A DNA stretch of 64,000 nucleotides from contig BPHK01000001.1 in assembly GCA_026003495.1 (NCBI GenBank), positions 806,001 to 870,000 of the forward strand, written 5' to 3'. A program made the position numbers and the translations under genes. The notes under the pieces are model-generated. The model was given only the letters and a program-made list of their open reading frames with translations, did no database searches and was not told the DNA's origin. Within the stretch, counting starts at the first letter, position 1. Each line of letters opens with the position of its first letter. Shown piece by piece: positions 44,393 to 54,159 of this stretch. This DNA comes from Candidatus Kapaibacterium sp. (GTDB lineage: Bacteria > Bacteroidota > Ignavibacteria > Kapaibacteriales > NICIL-2).

Positions 44393-46474
44393 CTACCGTT
44401 CGATGATCAACGGATGTGCTGTGATGCCCAAGGCAGTGTGTACGACGACGGTGTAGTAACCTGCCGGAAGGGAGCCGATTTCAATAGTCTTCGCCGGTGC
44501 TGGTTGTTGAGCGACAATATCCGCCTGTACTGTTCCGATCAAGTCATAGACGCGAACGCGCTTGATTCCTCCATCCGCAGTGATTGCTACGCGGTCACTT
44601 GCAGGGTTGGGGGTGATCGTTAGCATCAGACGAGCCGGTTCGTGAGTGCTTAGTACCGAGTCAGCTGCCATGCGGTAGATGGCGCCATATGCAGTGGTGG
44701 CGAGCAGTTCTCCGCTCTGCTGTCGGCGCAGGGAGAGAACCGGTTCGCCAATTGTTGTATCAACAGTTGCAGTAGCCTGATTTCTGCCGATGACGTAGAG
44801 GAATGATTGACTGCGTGGAGCAATGTATGCAGTGCCCCCACGCGAGAGCGCCATCGTTTGGATCTCAGCGACGGAAAGTGGAACGGTTGCTTCCAGCCGC
44901 CCTGTGCTGCTGAAGCGTTGGTAGTAGAGCGCTCCTGCAGAATCGAGGACGATGCCAATTGAGCCATCAGCAGCGATGTCGTGGTGCACGATCGTCCCTG
45001 CCGTTGTTGCAATTGTCCGTGCCAACGGTGGCATGATGCTTTCGATGCTGATCAGCGAATGCTCGGTCGAGATCACCGCAAGAGAGTCAGCCGAGCGCAG
45101 GAGGCGGACCTGCCCGACCGGCAGAGAAAGTTTCGTCCATGCCATTCCGTTGGAGGAAATGTACGCTGAAGTCGAGCCAACTGCAAGGAGCATTCCTCGA
45201 AGCTGTGCGATGCTCGAGATCGGTTCGATAATTGCGTCCGTGGCAGTTGAGCACTGCTGGAAACTCGCCCCTCCATCGAGTGAACACCAAAGGCCACTTG
45301 TTGTGCCGATGACAACTGTTGGTACTGCAATCGCGATGTCCAACGCCTGGGCAGTTGGTGGGAACATCCCGCTTCGTGCCCAACTGATTCCGCCATTGAT
45401 TGAGCGATAGATCCTGCCACTGGTGCTAACAGCAACAACCGTTGCGGGCGATTGAACGGCTGCACACTGGATCCCAACGCCTTGGATGCCGCTGGAAGAG
45501 TTGGACCAGAACATGCCGTTTTCCTCGGAGGAGAAGACGCCATCGGGTGTAGTAACCAGCAGCGTGCCGCTCTGTGTTGCTGCAGCATCGCGAGCGGCAA
45601 ATGCTTGCGTTCCAGCAAGTGACCACGTTTGCACTCCTGAAACGCGGCGATAAATCATCGTAGAGTCTCCGCTGGCAGTCGGTACAAAGCAGAACACCGT
45701 GCCCTCGCGCCCGCCGAGGAGGATGCTTCCTGCTGGCAGCGCGCCAAGACCAGCGCTTGCCTCGCTCCACTGCATACCTTGGTCGCTGGAGCGGACGACT
45801 CTGCTGCTACGGATTGCCCAGAGGAGGACCGGTGCACCACTGTACTCTTGCGTCGAGGTCATGGATACATGGTTCTCAGCCGAAAGCTGGACAAGCTGCG
45901 GGGTACGCCACTGGAGACGGAAGAGTCCATCACCATAGCAGTAGATCGCCGAATCCTGCGCTTGGAAAAAGCGCCACTGCCCATACGGGAGTTCACCGAT
46001 ACGAAGAGCGCTCTCGGCATTATCGCGTGAAAGGTACACGCCCCAGCCTGCAGTGGTCGTAGTCAGAAGGACAAGCTCCCCATAGCGCACAGCATGGATT
46101 GCTGCAAGCCCTTCCCCTTGGGGTATTCCACGCGGAAGTGGAAGTTCATGCCAGGAAAACCCATTATCGGTCGAGCGATAGAGCTGTCCACCTGCAAGCA
46201 GCAGCAGCGCCTCTAAGCCGAGTGAATCTGCGCACGGAGCGAAGCTCGCTTGATTTGTTGCAGAAGGAAGCTCCAGCGGACTCCAAAGGATGCCGCCATC
46301 ATAGGAACGGAAAATCTTCATCCCGCTGGCAAGCTGTACGTAGAGCACACCCGATGGACTCTGGTAAAGCCGTCCAACATCAGCACCGTCAATGCGTGCA
46401 AGCATTTGCCATTGCGCTGAAAGCGCGGCAGTGAGCACTGCTGCAAGGAGTGTCACACCGAGCAAACGTTTCAT
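44393..46474 (-). CDS. Secreted T9SS protein with sialidase/BNR-type propeller
   Basis: This 693-residue protein has a signal peptide (MKRLLGVTLLAAVLTAALSAQ) and a beta-propeller built of BNR/YCF48-like repeats: YRSTDNGFSW, VRSSDQGMQW, YRSINGGISW and CSLDGGASF. The C-terminal 80 residues form a T9SS type A sorting domain (ITPNPASDRVAITAD, RVRVYDLIG, then LPAGYYTVVV). It should be exported by the Por system and anchored or released at the surface. GGAGG precedes ATG 46474. It sits between the aldehyde dehydrogenase and Rid genes; its link to that pathway, if any, is unknown. Confidence 0.87.
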   Translation of the reverse strand: MKRLLGVTLLAAVLTAALSAQWQMLARIDGADVGRLYQSPSGVLYVQLASGMKIFRSYDGGILWSPLELPSATNQASFAPCADSLGLEALLLLAGGQLYRSTDNGFSWHELPLPRGIPQGEGLAAIHAVRYGELVLLTTTTAGWGVYLSRDNAESALRIGELPYGQWRFFQAQDSAIYCYGDGLFRLQWRTPQLVQLSAENHVSMTSTQEYSGAPVLLWAIRSSRVVRSSDQGMQWSEASAGLGALPAGSILLGGREGTVFCFVPTASGDSTMIYRRVSGVQTWSLAGTQAFAARDAAATQSGTLLVTTPDGVFSSEENGMFWSNSSSGIQGVGIQCAAVQSPATVVAVSTSGRIYRSINGGISWARSGMFPPTAQALDIAIAVPTVVIGTTSGLWCSLDGGASFQQCSTATDAIIEPISSIAQLRGMLLAVGSTSAYISSNGMAWTKLSLPVGQVRLLRSADSLAVISTEHSLISIESIMPPLARTIATTAGTIVHHDIAADGSIGIVLDSAGALYYQRFSSTGRLEATVPLSVAEIQTMALSRGGTAYIAPRSQSFLYVIGRNQATATVDTTIGEPVLSLRRQQSGELLATTAYGAIYRMAADSVLSTHEPARLMLTITPNPASDRVAITADGGIKRVRVYDLIGTVQADIVAQQPAPAKTIEIGSLPAGYYTVVVHTALGITAHPLIIER

Positions 46475-46489
46475 TGGAAATCCTCCGTG

Positions 46490-47923
46490 CTAAAGTTTGA
46501 TGCAAACATTTTTCGCTTCGGTAAAAAAACGGTACGCTTCCCAGCCTCCTTCCCGACCGGAGCCACTCTGCTTGATGCCACCTAACGGCGTTCGTAGATC
46601 GCGGAGCATCCAGCAGTTGACCCAGACGATCCCGCACGCCAGCTGTGCAGCGACGCGGTGTGCACGGCGGAGGTTTTCCGTCCAGATGCTCGCAGCCAAG
46701 CCGTAGCGAACACCATTGGCAAGCTCGATAGCCTCGTCTTCACGCTCGAAGGGGAGAAACGTTACAACCGGACCGAAAATTTCCTCTTGATTGGCGTAGC
46801 ATGTTGGTGGAAGGTCAGCAATCACCGTGGGTTCGACAAACCATCCGCGTGCGCAGCGACCTTCGAGTTGAGCGGGCTTGCCTCCAGTGAGGATGCGGCC
46901 ACCATCGCGGCATGCTTGCTCGATGGCACCGAGCACTTTGCGGTAATGCGCCTCAGAAACCAGAGCGCCGATTTCTGTCCGCTCATCGAGTGGATCTCCG
47001 ACGACAAGCGTTTCAACCTGGCGAGTAAAACGCTCGACGACTTCCGAATAGATCGCGCGTTCGACGAGGATGCGCGAACCGCACAGGCAGATTTCGCCTT
47101 GGTTGAGAAATCCAGCTCGAACAATCTGCGGGATGGCAGTGTCGAGGTCTGCATCAGCGAATACGATGGTTGGATTTTTTCCTCCAAGCTCGAGCGAAAG
47201 TTTCTTGAACATTGGTGCTGCGGTGCGGGCAATGTACTCTCCAGTTGCAGTGCTACCAGTGAACGAAATCGCACGCACCTGGGGATGCTCCACAATCGCA
47301 GCGCCAGCACGTGTGCCGTAGCCGTGGACAACGTTGAGCACGCCAGCCGGCAAACCGCATTCGTTGCACAGATCAGCAAACATCGTTGCGGTCAGTGGTG
47401 TCAGCTCCGATGGCTTGGCGACGACGGTGTTACCGAAGGCAAGTGCTGGTGCGATCTTCCAGGTGAACAGGTAGAGCGGCAAGTTCCAAGGCGAGATGCA
47501 CCCGACCACCCCTAGTGGCTCGCGCAGGGTGTAGTTGAGTGCGCCCGGGGATGGATGCGCTTCCGTTGCAACGTGGAGTGCTGCCGCGGCGAAGAAACGG
47601 AGGTTCGCAATCGAGCGTGGAATGTCGAGTGTGCGGGCGAGCGCAACAGGTTTTCCTTGATCGCGGGATTCCGCAGCGGCGAACTCTTCAAGTCGTTGCT
47701 CGAGCCTATCGGCAATGCAATTTAACAGGGCTGCGCGTTCAGCTGCGGGGCGTAGTGCCCAACTCGGCCACGCACGCAGGGCCGCCGCAACCGCCTCGGC
47801 AACTTCTCCGCTCCCACCAGAGGCAACGCGCCCATAGACGTGGCCAGTGGCAGGTTCAATAACATCAATCCATTCAGCGGAAGAGACAAAGTGCCCATCA
47901 ATGAAGTGGCAGAGTTGTTCCAT
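46490..47923 (-). CDS. Aldehyde dehydrogenase, probably 2-aminomuconic semialdehyde dehydrogenase
   Basis: This 477-residue NAD-dependent ALDH has N147 in PWNLP, K170, FTGSTATG (221-228), general base E245 in LELGGKN and nucleophile C279 in NQGEICLCGSR. The QGEICLCGSR block, with Cys-Leu-Cys, is characteristic of the 2-aminomuconic and 2-hydroxymuconic semialdehyde branch (ALDH8A1-like). It would oxidise 2-aminomuconate-6-semialdehyde to 2-aminomuconate in tryptophan/kynurenine catabolism. The Rid deaminase two genes downstream would act on its product. The other pathway genes are not in the window. Confidence 0.85.
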   Translation of the reverse strand: MEQLCHFIDGHFVSSAEWIDVIEPATGHVYGRVASGGSGEVAEAVAAALRAWPSWALRPAAERAALLNCIADRLEQRLEEFAAAESRDQGKPVALARTLDIPRSIANLRFFAAAALHVATEAHPSPGALNYTLREPLGVVGCISPWNLPLYLFTWKIAPALAFGNTVVAKPSELTPLTATMFADLCNECGLPAGVLNVVHGYGTRAGAAIVEHPQVRAISFTGSTATGEYIARTAAPMFKKLSLELGGKNPTIVFADADLDTAIPQIVRAGFLNQGEICLCGSRILVERAIYSEVVERFTRQVETLVVGDPLDERTEIGALVSEAHYRKVLGAIEQACRDGGRILTGGKPAQLEGRCARGWFVEPTVIADLPPTCYANQEEIFGPVVTFLPFEREDEAIELANGVRYGLAASIWTENLRRAHRVAAQLACGIVWVNCWMLRDLRTPLGGIKQSGSGREGGWEAYRFFTEAKNVCIKL

Positions 47924-48027
47924 CGGCGCTTGTGGCGGTGTTCCTGCTACCGGCGAAGATACTCAAATTGCGATTGCGCACCTTCGGTGCTTCTGGCATT
48001 GTTGTTGTATCTTGGAGCGCAGCAAGA

Positions 48028-48963
48028 ATGCACAGCTTCCCTCCGGACATGGACATTGCTCATGCCTACAAGCGTTTTGCCGAGTGGCTGTCGGTGCAAG
48101 GGTATCGTCCGCATACCCAGCGCCGCTATTGCGATGCCGTCGCAGAATTCTGTGCCTACCAGAGCGAGAGCGCATCCAGCGCGACAACGGTCTGTGAGCT
48201 AACAGCGCAGCACGTTCGCGGGTTTATAGCGCATCTGTACACGCGTGGAAATGCCAAGCGAACGATCGTAACGAAGCTCAGCGCACTGCGAACGTTCTTT
48301 CACTTCTGCCAGGAACGCAGTTGGTGCAACGGCAACCCCGCCCGTGCGGTGAGCCTGCCAAAGCTCGATAAGCCATTGCCATCGGTGTTGCAACAAGCGC
48401 AAGTTGCTCAAGCGCTCGAGCGGATTGATCGTTCGATGCCGTGGGGCTGGTGTCTTGCCGCACTTGTGGAGTTGCTCTATTCGAGTGGGATGCGCATTAG
48501 CGAAGCGCTCAGCTTGGAATGCGATTCCATAGATCCGGCAACACTGACTGTGCGCGTTGTTGGCAAAGGCGGCAAAGAGCGTGTTGTCCTTCTTGGCAAG
48601 CAAGCGTTCGAGGCAATTGAGCAATACAAGCGCTGCCGCGCTGCGCTTGGTCCTGCCGCTGGCGAGCGGGCGCTGTTTCTTTCGCCACGGGGGAAGCCGC
48701 TCCGCCCAGCGCAAGCCTGGCGTGCTATTCGGAAGTTGCTCGAGGGCATCAGCGATGCACCGCGACGTTCGCCGCACATCTTTCGCCATAGCTTTGCAAC
48801 GCACCTCCTCGATCGCGGTGCTGATCTCCAAGCAGTTTCGATGCTCCTTGGGCATAGCTCGCTCCGCTCAACGCAGGTTTATACCCACGTTTCGATCGAG
48901 CGGCTCCGTCAGGCGTATGCGCAGGCACATCCACGTGCATCCTCACCGGACAAGGACTCATGA
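48028..48963 (+). CDS. xerC: Tyrosine recombinase XerC
   Basis: This 311-residue tyrosine recombinase has the full catalytic set: R156 (SSGMRISEAL), K180 (GKGGKER), H250 and R253 (HIFRHSFATHLL), H276 (LGHSSLRSTQ) and Y285 (VYTHVS). The spacing equals that of E. coli XerD. The N-terminal SAM-like core-binding domain spans about 8-95. It resolves chromosome dimers at dif. No dif site or mobile-element boundary is apparent, and it is not beside the tRNA. The open frame extends to 47932; ATG 48028 gives the usual length, with ATG 48049 as alternative. It overlaps the next gene (ATGA). Confidence 0.9.
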   Translation: MHSFPPDMDIAHAYKRFAEWLSVQGYRPHTQRRYCDAVAEFCAYQSESASSATTVCELTAQHVRGFIAHLYTRGNAKRTIVTKLSALRTFFHFCQERSWCNGNPARAVSLPKLDKPLPSVLQQAQVAQALERIDRSMPWGWCLAALVELLYSSGMRISEALSLECDSIDPATLTVRVVGKGGKERVVLLGKQAFEAIEQYKRCRAALGPAAGERALFLSPRGKPLRPAQAWRAIRKLLEGISDAPRRSPHIFRHSFATHLLDRGADLQAVSMLLGHSSLRSTQVYTHVSIERLRQAYAQAHPRASSPDKDS

Positions 48964-49949
48964 AGCAATCAGTTGCTATTGCCGTCATCGGGTGCGGTTA
49001 TCTCGGGAGCATTCACGCGCGACTGTGGATGCAGTGTTCGCGAGCGAGATTGGTCGGCGTCTTCGATGTTGTGCCGGAGCGTGCCTCGAAACTTGCAGGA
49101 GAACTCGGTGTGTGTGCATTCGACTCTCTCAGTGATGCACTCGATGCATGCGATGCTGTTACCGTAGCAACGACGACCTCCGAGCATGCAAACGTGGCGT
49201 GTGCAGCGCTGGAGGGCGGCAAGCACGTTCTGCTCGAAAAGCCCGTTGCAGCGACGCTCGAAGAAGCCGAGCGCATCGAGATCGCCGCTGCTCTGGCGGG
49301 AACAGTGGTCCACGTCGGGCACGTCGAGCGCTACAATCCAGCCTTCCGTACTGCACTACGCTATGTAACTCGTCCGCTCTTTATCGAGGCGCATCGTCTT
49401 AGCCCTTTCCGCGAGCGTGGTACCGATGTATCGGTCATCGGCGATTTGATGGTGCACGATCTCGACCTGGTCCTTGCGCTGACAAGAGAGCCAGTCGTTC
49501 GTATTGAGGCACACGGCGTTGGGGTGATCAGTAGCTCAGTGGATATCGCCAACGCACGCCTGGAGTTCGCCAGCGGGTGTATCGCCAATCTTACAGCATC
49601 ACGCTTGACGCCAAAGCCGCTGCGCAAGCTGCGCCTGTTTCAGCCGATGGCGTACATGTCGCTTGATTTTTCGGTACCGGATTTAGAGGTGTATCGGATT
49701 GATGATGGCCAGCATGATAGCGGTGGGACGATCGTTGCGCATGCCGGTGGGAATGCGATTTGGTATGAGCATCCGTCCATCAAGCCGGGCAATGCGATCG
49801 CCGAGGAGCACCGTGCATTCGTGGCGAGCATACTCGATGGCGCGCCGGCGATTGTTTCGCTGAGCGATGGTATTGCTGCGCTTCGTCTCGCAGCGGCGAT
49901 TGAGCATGAAGTGCATAAGCGCATGGAACAGCTTCAGCTTCAGCAATGA
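48960..49949 (+). CDS. Gfo/Idh/MocA family oxidoreductase
   Basis: This 329-residue NAD(P)-dependent sugar oxidoreductase has the Rossmann motif IAVIGCGYLGSIHARLW at the start. The family catalytic block is HVLLEKPVAATLEEAERI (Lys of EKP), followed by HVGHVERYNPAF and GDLMVHDLDLVLAL. The VGHVERYNPA wording is shared with members placed near lipid A or aminosugar genes, such as UDP-GlcNAc 3-dehydrogenases. The substrate remains unproven and no aminotransferase partner is adjacent. It overlaps xerC and the next gene by 4 bases each. Confidence 0.87.
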   Translation: MKQSVAIAVIGCGYLGSIHARLWMQCSRARLVGVFDVVPERASKLAGELGVCAFDSLSDALDACDAVTVATTTSEHANVACAALEGGKHVLLEKPVAATLEEAERIEIAAALAGTVVHVGHVERYNPAFRTALRYVTRPLFIEAHRLSPFRERGTDVSVIGDLMVHDLDLVLALTREPVVRIEAHGVGVISSSVDIANARLEFASGCIANLTASRLTPKPLRKLRLFQPMAYMSLDFSVPDLEVYRIDDGQHDSGGTIVAHAGGNAIWYEHPSIKPGNAIAEEHRAFVASILDGAPAIVSLSDGIAALRLAAAIEHEVHKRMEQLQLQQ

Positions 49950-51388
49950 TGCACAGGCTTGCACTTTTACTGCTGGTGGTTACCTTGGGACGAGCACAAG
50001 TGGAGCTGAGCGATTCACCACGCGCGGGAGCGCTCGTGCTGGCACCGAACTTCGCCAGCGGCTATCAAGCGCTGTGGGCGAATCCTGCCAATCTGGGGTT
50101 TGTCCCAACAACGATTACCTTCGCACTCGGTACGCCTATGGAGTACGGCGAGTATCATTACGCTCGCCGTTGGAGTATCGGAATTGGGGAAATTGGAGGC
50201 AGCGCTGCCTCCAACGCACTCAGTTTCGGGCAGCTTGCGGCGATTATCTTCCAGCTCGACCAACAACGCCTGTCGCTTGCGGATAAACGACGTGCTGCAG
50301 AGAACTTTTCCGAACGGGGAATCGCGTTCAATCTCGATGCATTGCTCATCGGCATTGGCTATCAAAGCTCCGGCTGGGGTGGAATTGCTCTCGGTGTTCG
50401 CGACCGTATCAGCGCAGAGTTCCGGCTCAATAGTATGCTTGCGCGCATTGCATTCTTAGGGCGATACGACGCGTACTTCGACTCAACCGCACTCAACTGG
50501 CGCGGCGATACCGTCGGCTACGCACGTAATCCGAAGCGCTACTCGGAGCTGTTCGATTCGAGTCGTATTGCAATGAGCTGGCTGCGGGACTATGCGATTG
50601 GCTATGGCGTTCGACTCTACAACGGACCTCGCGTGCAGCTCTACGGCGGCATCGTCGGGCGGCTCATCGAGGGCTACATCCTGCTCGATGGGAGAATCGA
50701 AAACCGCTCGATTACAGCATACTCAGCAATCTCGCCGTACTTCAACGTCAGCTATGGCAAAGCAACAACGCCCTCGCTTCGACCTGGCGATGGGCTTGTC
50801 CCAGTCGGGAGTGGCTTCGGTGGTGACGTTGGACTGACACTTGATGTTGATGCCCGTTGGCGCGGATCACTTGCGGTGCTCGATATTGGGTCCGTCTGGT
50901 GGGATGGCAACGTCTTTACCGTCGAGGATACCGTTCTCAATGGCATGATCACGACGGGATTTTCCTCGTACAACATCTTCGCTGAAGCGCAGAACATCAC
51001 CGGCGAGGGAGGCTATTTCAAGTGGAGCGGCCTGCCAGGGGTACGCAGAATGCTCCCGACACGACTGCGAGTGGCACTGAGCCACTCCATCGGAATTGAG
51101 CGTGACGTAGGGATTGAAGCAACAGTTCCACTCCGTCCCGATGCACCGGGGGCTCCGCCGTTTTTTGTCACGCTGGGGACGCGGTACTGGGTCAATGCGC
51201 AGCTCATCGTCAGTGGTGGCCTCCGTATTGGGACGATTGCTGCGTGGGCGTTTCCCGTCGCGGTGCAGGTAGCGCTGTGGGATGGTCGGTGGGAGCTTGG
51301 CTTTTCGACGCAAGACCTTGCATCGCTGATTTTGCCGAAGCGTCCCGTCCTATCGCTGGCGGTTGCTCTGCTGCAATTTCGCTTCTAA
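49946..51388 (+). CDS. Outer-membrane beta-barrel protein, DUF5723-like
   Basis: This 480-residue protein has a signal peptide (MMHRLALLLLVVTLGRAQ) and then SPRAGALVLAPNFASGYQALWANPANLGF, the start used by Bacteroidota DUF5723 and PorV-like barrels. The rest is amphipathic strands with many aromatic and Gly residues, ending in the barrel-type VALLQFRF with a terminal Phe. It is probably an outer-membrane barrel of unknown cargo. It starts in the stop of the oxidoreductase gene (ATGATG) and its end overlaps the convergent lipoprotein gene by 39 bases. Confidence 0.78.
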   Translation: MMHRLALLLLVVTLGRAQVELSDSPRAGALVLAPNFASGYQALWANPANLGFVPTTITFALGTPMEYGEYHYARRWSIGIGEIGGSAASNALSFGQLAAIIFQLDQQRLSLADKRRAAENFSERGIAFNLDALLIGIGYQSSGWGGIALGVRDRISAEFRLNSMLARIAFLGRYDAYFDSTALNWRGDTVGYARNPKRYSELFDSSRIAMSWLRDYAIGYGVRLYNGPRVQLYGGIVGRLIEGYILLDGRIENRSITAYSAISPYFNVSYGKATTPSLRPGDGLVPVGSGFGGDVGLTLDVDARWRGSLAVLDIGSVWWDGNVFTVEDTVLNGMITTGFSSYNIFAEAQNITGEGGYFKWSGLPGVRRMLPTRLRVALSHSIGIERDVGIEATVPLRPDAPGAPPFFVTLGTRYWVNAQLIVSGGLRIGTIAAWAFPVAVQVALWDGRWELGFSTQDLASLILPKRPVLSLAVALLQFRF

Positions 51389-51667
51389 TTCGATGTGTCG
51401 CAGGGCGCGGGCGCGTGCAGTATCCAGGAGCGTTCGAAGTCGCTCTGGATCGCGGGCACGCTCGATAAACTCCCGACGGAAGGCTTCTTCGCTGTACCCA
51501 TGCTTGGCGAGCACGTCCTGGACACGGCGGTTGCCATCGGTCGAATCGCGTTGACTCATGCGGACGACGAGAATATCCGTGTACGTTTCCACGAAACGGT
51601 CGTCGCTGCCAGAACATGCTGCAAGAAGGACCGCGCAGAGGGCGGTCAGCGCACTACGCTGCCACAT
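51350..51667 (-). CDS. Small lipoprotein, DUF4296-like
   Basis: This 105-residue protein has a lipoprotein signal with lipobox LLAAC (MWQRSALTALCAVLLAACSG). The mature part is helical and charged (ETYTDILVVRMSQRD, then QDVLAKHGYSEEAFRREF). This recalls DUF4296 lipoproteins of Bacteroidota, but the match is by pattern only. ATG 51667 lies inside the last codons of lon on the same strand, giving a 14-base overlap. The longer open frame (from 51733) is wholly within lon and is less likely. Confidence 0.65.
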   Translation of the reverse strand: MWQRSALTALCAVLLAACSGSDDRFVETYTDILVVRMSQRDSTDGNRRVQDVLAKHGYSEEAFRREFIERARDPERLRTLLDTARARALRHIELEAKLQQSNRQR

Positions 51668-54101
51668 GGGATTCGGACAGTTGACCGTTCGACGTAGAGC
51701 TGTCCTCGGTGATAAGTGGCGTGCGGAACACAAGCGGTAGTGCCTCTTGGATGGTGGAAACGTAGTGGATCGTCATCTCGGAGGTCAGGTGCACGGGGAG
51801 CTCCTCGATGTCGCTGCGATTGTCGCTGGGAACGATGACGGTTGTGATGCCATTCCGCTTGGCTGCCAGGAGCTTTTCGTTGAGTCCGCCCACGGGTAAC
51901 ACCATGCCGCGCAGTGTGATTTCGCCGGTCATCGCAACATCACCACGCACTGGAATGCCGCGTGCTGCAGAGATCAGCGCAATGGTCATCGTGATTCCAG
52001 CACTCGGACCATCTTTGGGAATTGCACCTTCAGGGACGTGGATGTGGATGTCTTTGTTCTGAGCAAAATCAGCGGGGATACCGAACCGGTGCGTATTGGT
52101 GCGGACGTAGGAGAGTGCTGCTTGCGCTGATTCTTTCATGACGTCACCGAGTTTTCCGGTCAGCAAGAGTTTTTCTGTACCTGGCATGATTGTCACTTCA
52201 ACGGGGAGGAGTTCGCCGCCGGTGCTTGTCCACGCAAGGCCAGTAGCAACGCCGATGCGGTCAGTGTGATCTGCTGCTGCCTTTCGGAAGCGCGGCGATC
52301 GAAGCAGCTCATGCACCATCTCGACGTTGATCGTAAAGCGCCGTGAGCGCATGTATCGGCGGAACTTCGGTTGTGTGCGAATGGAGTTGTTCGCGGTTGC
52401 GGTTGTCGCAGGGAAATGTTCGACAACACGTTGTGCGATCTTGCGGAGCACGCGGCTCAGCTCGCGCTCGAGGTTGCGAACTCCTGCTTCGCGAGTGTAG
52501 TGGCGGATAATCGTCAGGATTGCTTCGTCGTCGAACGTGATGGGAATATCCCGGAGTCCGAGTTGTTCAATCAGCCGCGGGATAATGTGGCGTTTGGCGA
52601 TTTCGAGTTTGTCGTGGTCGAGGTACGATGAAAGCTCGATGATCTCCATTCGATCGAGCAACGGTTCGGGAATGTCGTAGAGGACATTTGCAGTAGCGAT
52701 GAAGAGAACCTGCGAAAGGTCGTAGTCAACTTCGAGGAAGTGGTCATTGAATGCGCGATTTTGCTCCGGATCGAGCACTTCGAGCAGCGCTGCAGCGGGA
52801 TCACCACGGAAATCGCGTCCGAGCTTATCAACTTCGTCGAGCAAGATGACGGGGTTGATCGTGCCAGCGCGTTTCATTGCCTGGATAATCTTGCCCGGCA
52901 TGGCGCCGATATAGGTTCGACGGTGCCCGCGGATTTCTGCTTCGTCGTGGACGCCACCGAGCGAGATGCGGACGAACTTCCGTCCTAACGCGCGGGCGAT
53001 CGAGGCGGCAAGGGAGGTTTTCCCAACGCCTGGGGGGCCAACAAAGCAGAGGATCTGGCCACGCATCGAACCTGTCAGGTTCAGCACTGCGATGTATTCG
53101 AGGATGCGCTCTTTTGGTTTCTCCAGGTCGTAGTGATCTGCATCGAGGACGGCGCGGGCATTTGCCAAACTGAGATTGTCCTCTGAGCGCACCGACCAGG
53201 GAAGTGCGGTGAGCCATTCGAGGTAGGTACGGATGACACCGTAGTCGGGTGCCATCGGGAACGTCTTCCGGAGCCGTTCGAGTTCTTCGGTGGCGTGGTT
53301 CTTGACGTGCTCGGGCATTCCAGCCGATTCGATGAGTTGCCGGAAGCGTTCAACTTCCGAAGCTTGGAGCGATTCTTCATCTTCGCCAAGTTCCCGCTGG
53401 AGGATGCGGATTTGATTGCGGATGAACTCCTTTCGCATTGTCGCATGCAATGCGTGCCGAAGCTCTTGGCCAACATCCTCCTGGATTTTTTCCTTGTTGA
53501 GCGCCTCGTGAATAAGCGAGATTGTCATCGCCAGCTGCTTGGGGAGTGCTGGCTCAGCGAGAATTTCTTGGGTGCGCTGTGGTTCGGAGCTGGCGAACTC
53601 GCTTAGAACTGTGTAAACGTCACCGTACTTTTTCGTTGTCGCTGCGATGTTTTCGTGTTCTTCCTCATCGAAGATTTCGAGCGATTCTTCGTAGTGGCGA
53701 TACTCTTGCAGGAGCTGATCGAGCTGTGCAGTGCTGAGCCTCCCTTCCTCTGGAAACGGGCGAGCTGCGACAAGCAGATACGGCAAGGAATCGTCGTGCG
53801 GCTCGATCTTGATTCGGTGCTTCGTGACGAGCTTGACGCGAAAGACGTTGTTCGGCGAACGAGCGATGAAGCTTATCTCTGCCAGCGTTCCGACGTGGTA
53901 AAGATCCTCGAAGCTTGGGGAATCAGTGGCGGTCCGCTGCATGGTAACAGCGATCAACCGATCATGCTTGAGCGCATGCTGTACGGCAGCGATCGAGCTG
54001 GCGCGTCCAACGAAGATGACTTCCTCCTGGTGAGGAAGCGCCACCATGTCGCGCAGCGGGAGGACTGGAACAATCGTGGGTTTTTCAGCGCGCTTGGGCA
54101 T
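51654..54101 (-). CDS. lon: ATP-dependent protease Lon (LonA)
   Basis: This 815-residue LonA has an N-terminal substrate domain (PVLPLRDMVALPHQEEVIFVGR), a coiled-coil region (about 190-290), an AAA+ module with Walker A GPPGVGKT (355-362) and Walker B VILLDEVDKLG, and a C-terminal protease domain. The catalytic dyad is S700 (PKDGPSAG) and K743 (NEKLLAA). It degrades damaged and regulatory proteins in the cytosol. The start at 54101 has no Shine-Dalgarno, which is common in this phylum. It overlaps the small lipoprotein gene downstream. Confidence 0.97.
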   Translation of the reverse strand: MPKRAEKPTIVPVLPLRDMVALPHQEEVIFVGRASSIAAVQHALKHDRLIAVTMQRTATDSPSFEDLYHVGTLAEISFIARSPNNVFRVKLVTKHRIKIEPHDDSLPYLLVAARPFPEEGRLSTAQLDQLLQEYRHYEESLEIFDEEEHENIAATTKKYGDVYTVLSEFASSEPQRTQEILAEPALPKQLAMTISLIHEALNKEKIQEDVGQELRHALHATMRKEFIRNQIRILQRELGEDEESLQASEVERFRQLIESAGMPEHVKNHATEELERLRKTFPMAPDYGVIRTYLEWLTALPWSVRSEDNLSLANARAVLDADHYDLEKPKERILEYIAVLNLTGSMRGQILCFVGPPGVGKTSLAASIARALGRKFVRISLGGVHDEAEIRGHRRTYIGAMPGKIIQAMKRAGTINPVILLDEVDKLGRDFRGDPAAALLEVLDPEQNRAFNDHFLEVDYDLSQVLFIATANVLYDIPEPLLDRMEIIELSSYLDHDKLEIAKRHIIPRLIEQLGLRDIPITFDDEAILTIIRHYTREAGVRNLERELSRVLRKIAQRVVEHFPATTATANNSIRTQPKFRRYMRSRRFTINVEMVHELLRSPRFRKAAADHTDRIGVATGLAWTSTGGELLPVEVTIMPGTEKLLLTGKLGDVMKESAQAALSYVRTNTHRFGIPADFAQNKDIHIHVPEGAIPKDGPSAGITMTIALISAARGIPVRGDVAMTGEITLRGMVLPVGGLNEKLLAAKRNGITTVIVPSDNRSDIEELPVHLTSEMTIHYVSTIQEALPLVFRTPLITEDSSTSNGQLSESHVAA

Positions 54102-54159
54102 ACAAACGGGAAGGAACGGTTATGCGAAACTAGTGGAAAAAAGACGACCAACCGAGCGA

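Noticed and set aside
48028-48963. Integrase of a mobile element
   Set aside because: The residues and length match chromosomal XerC, and no attachment sites, tRNA or cargo genes are beside it.
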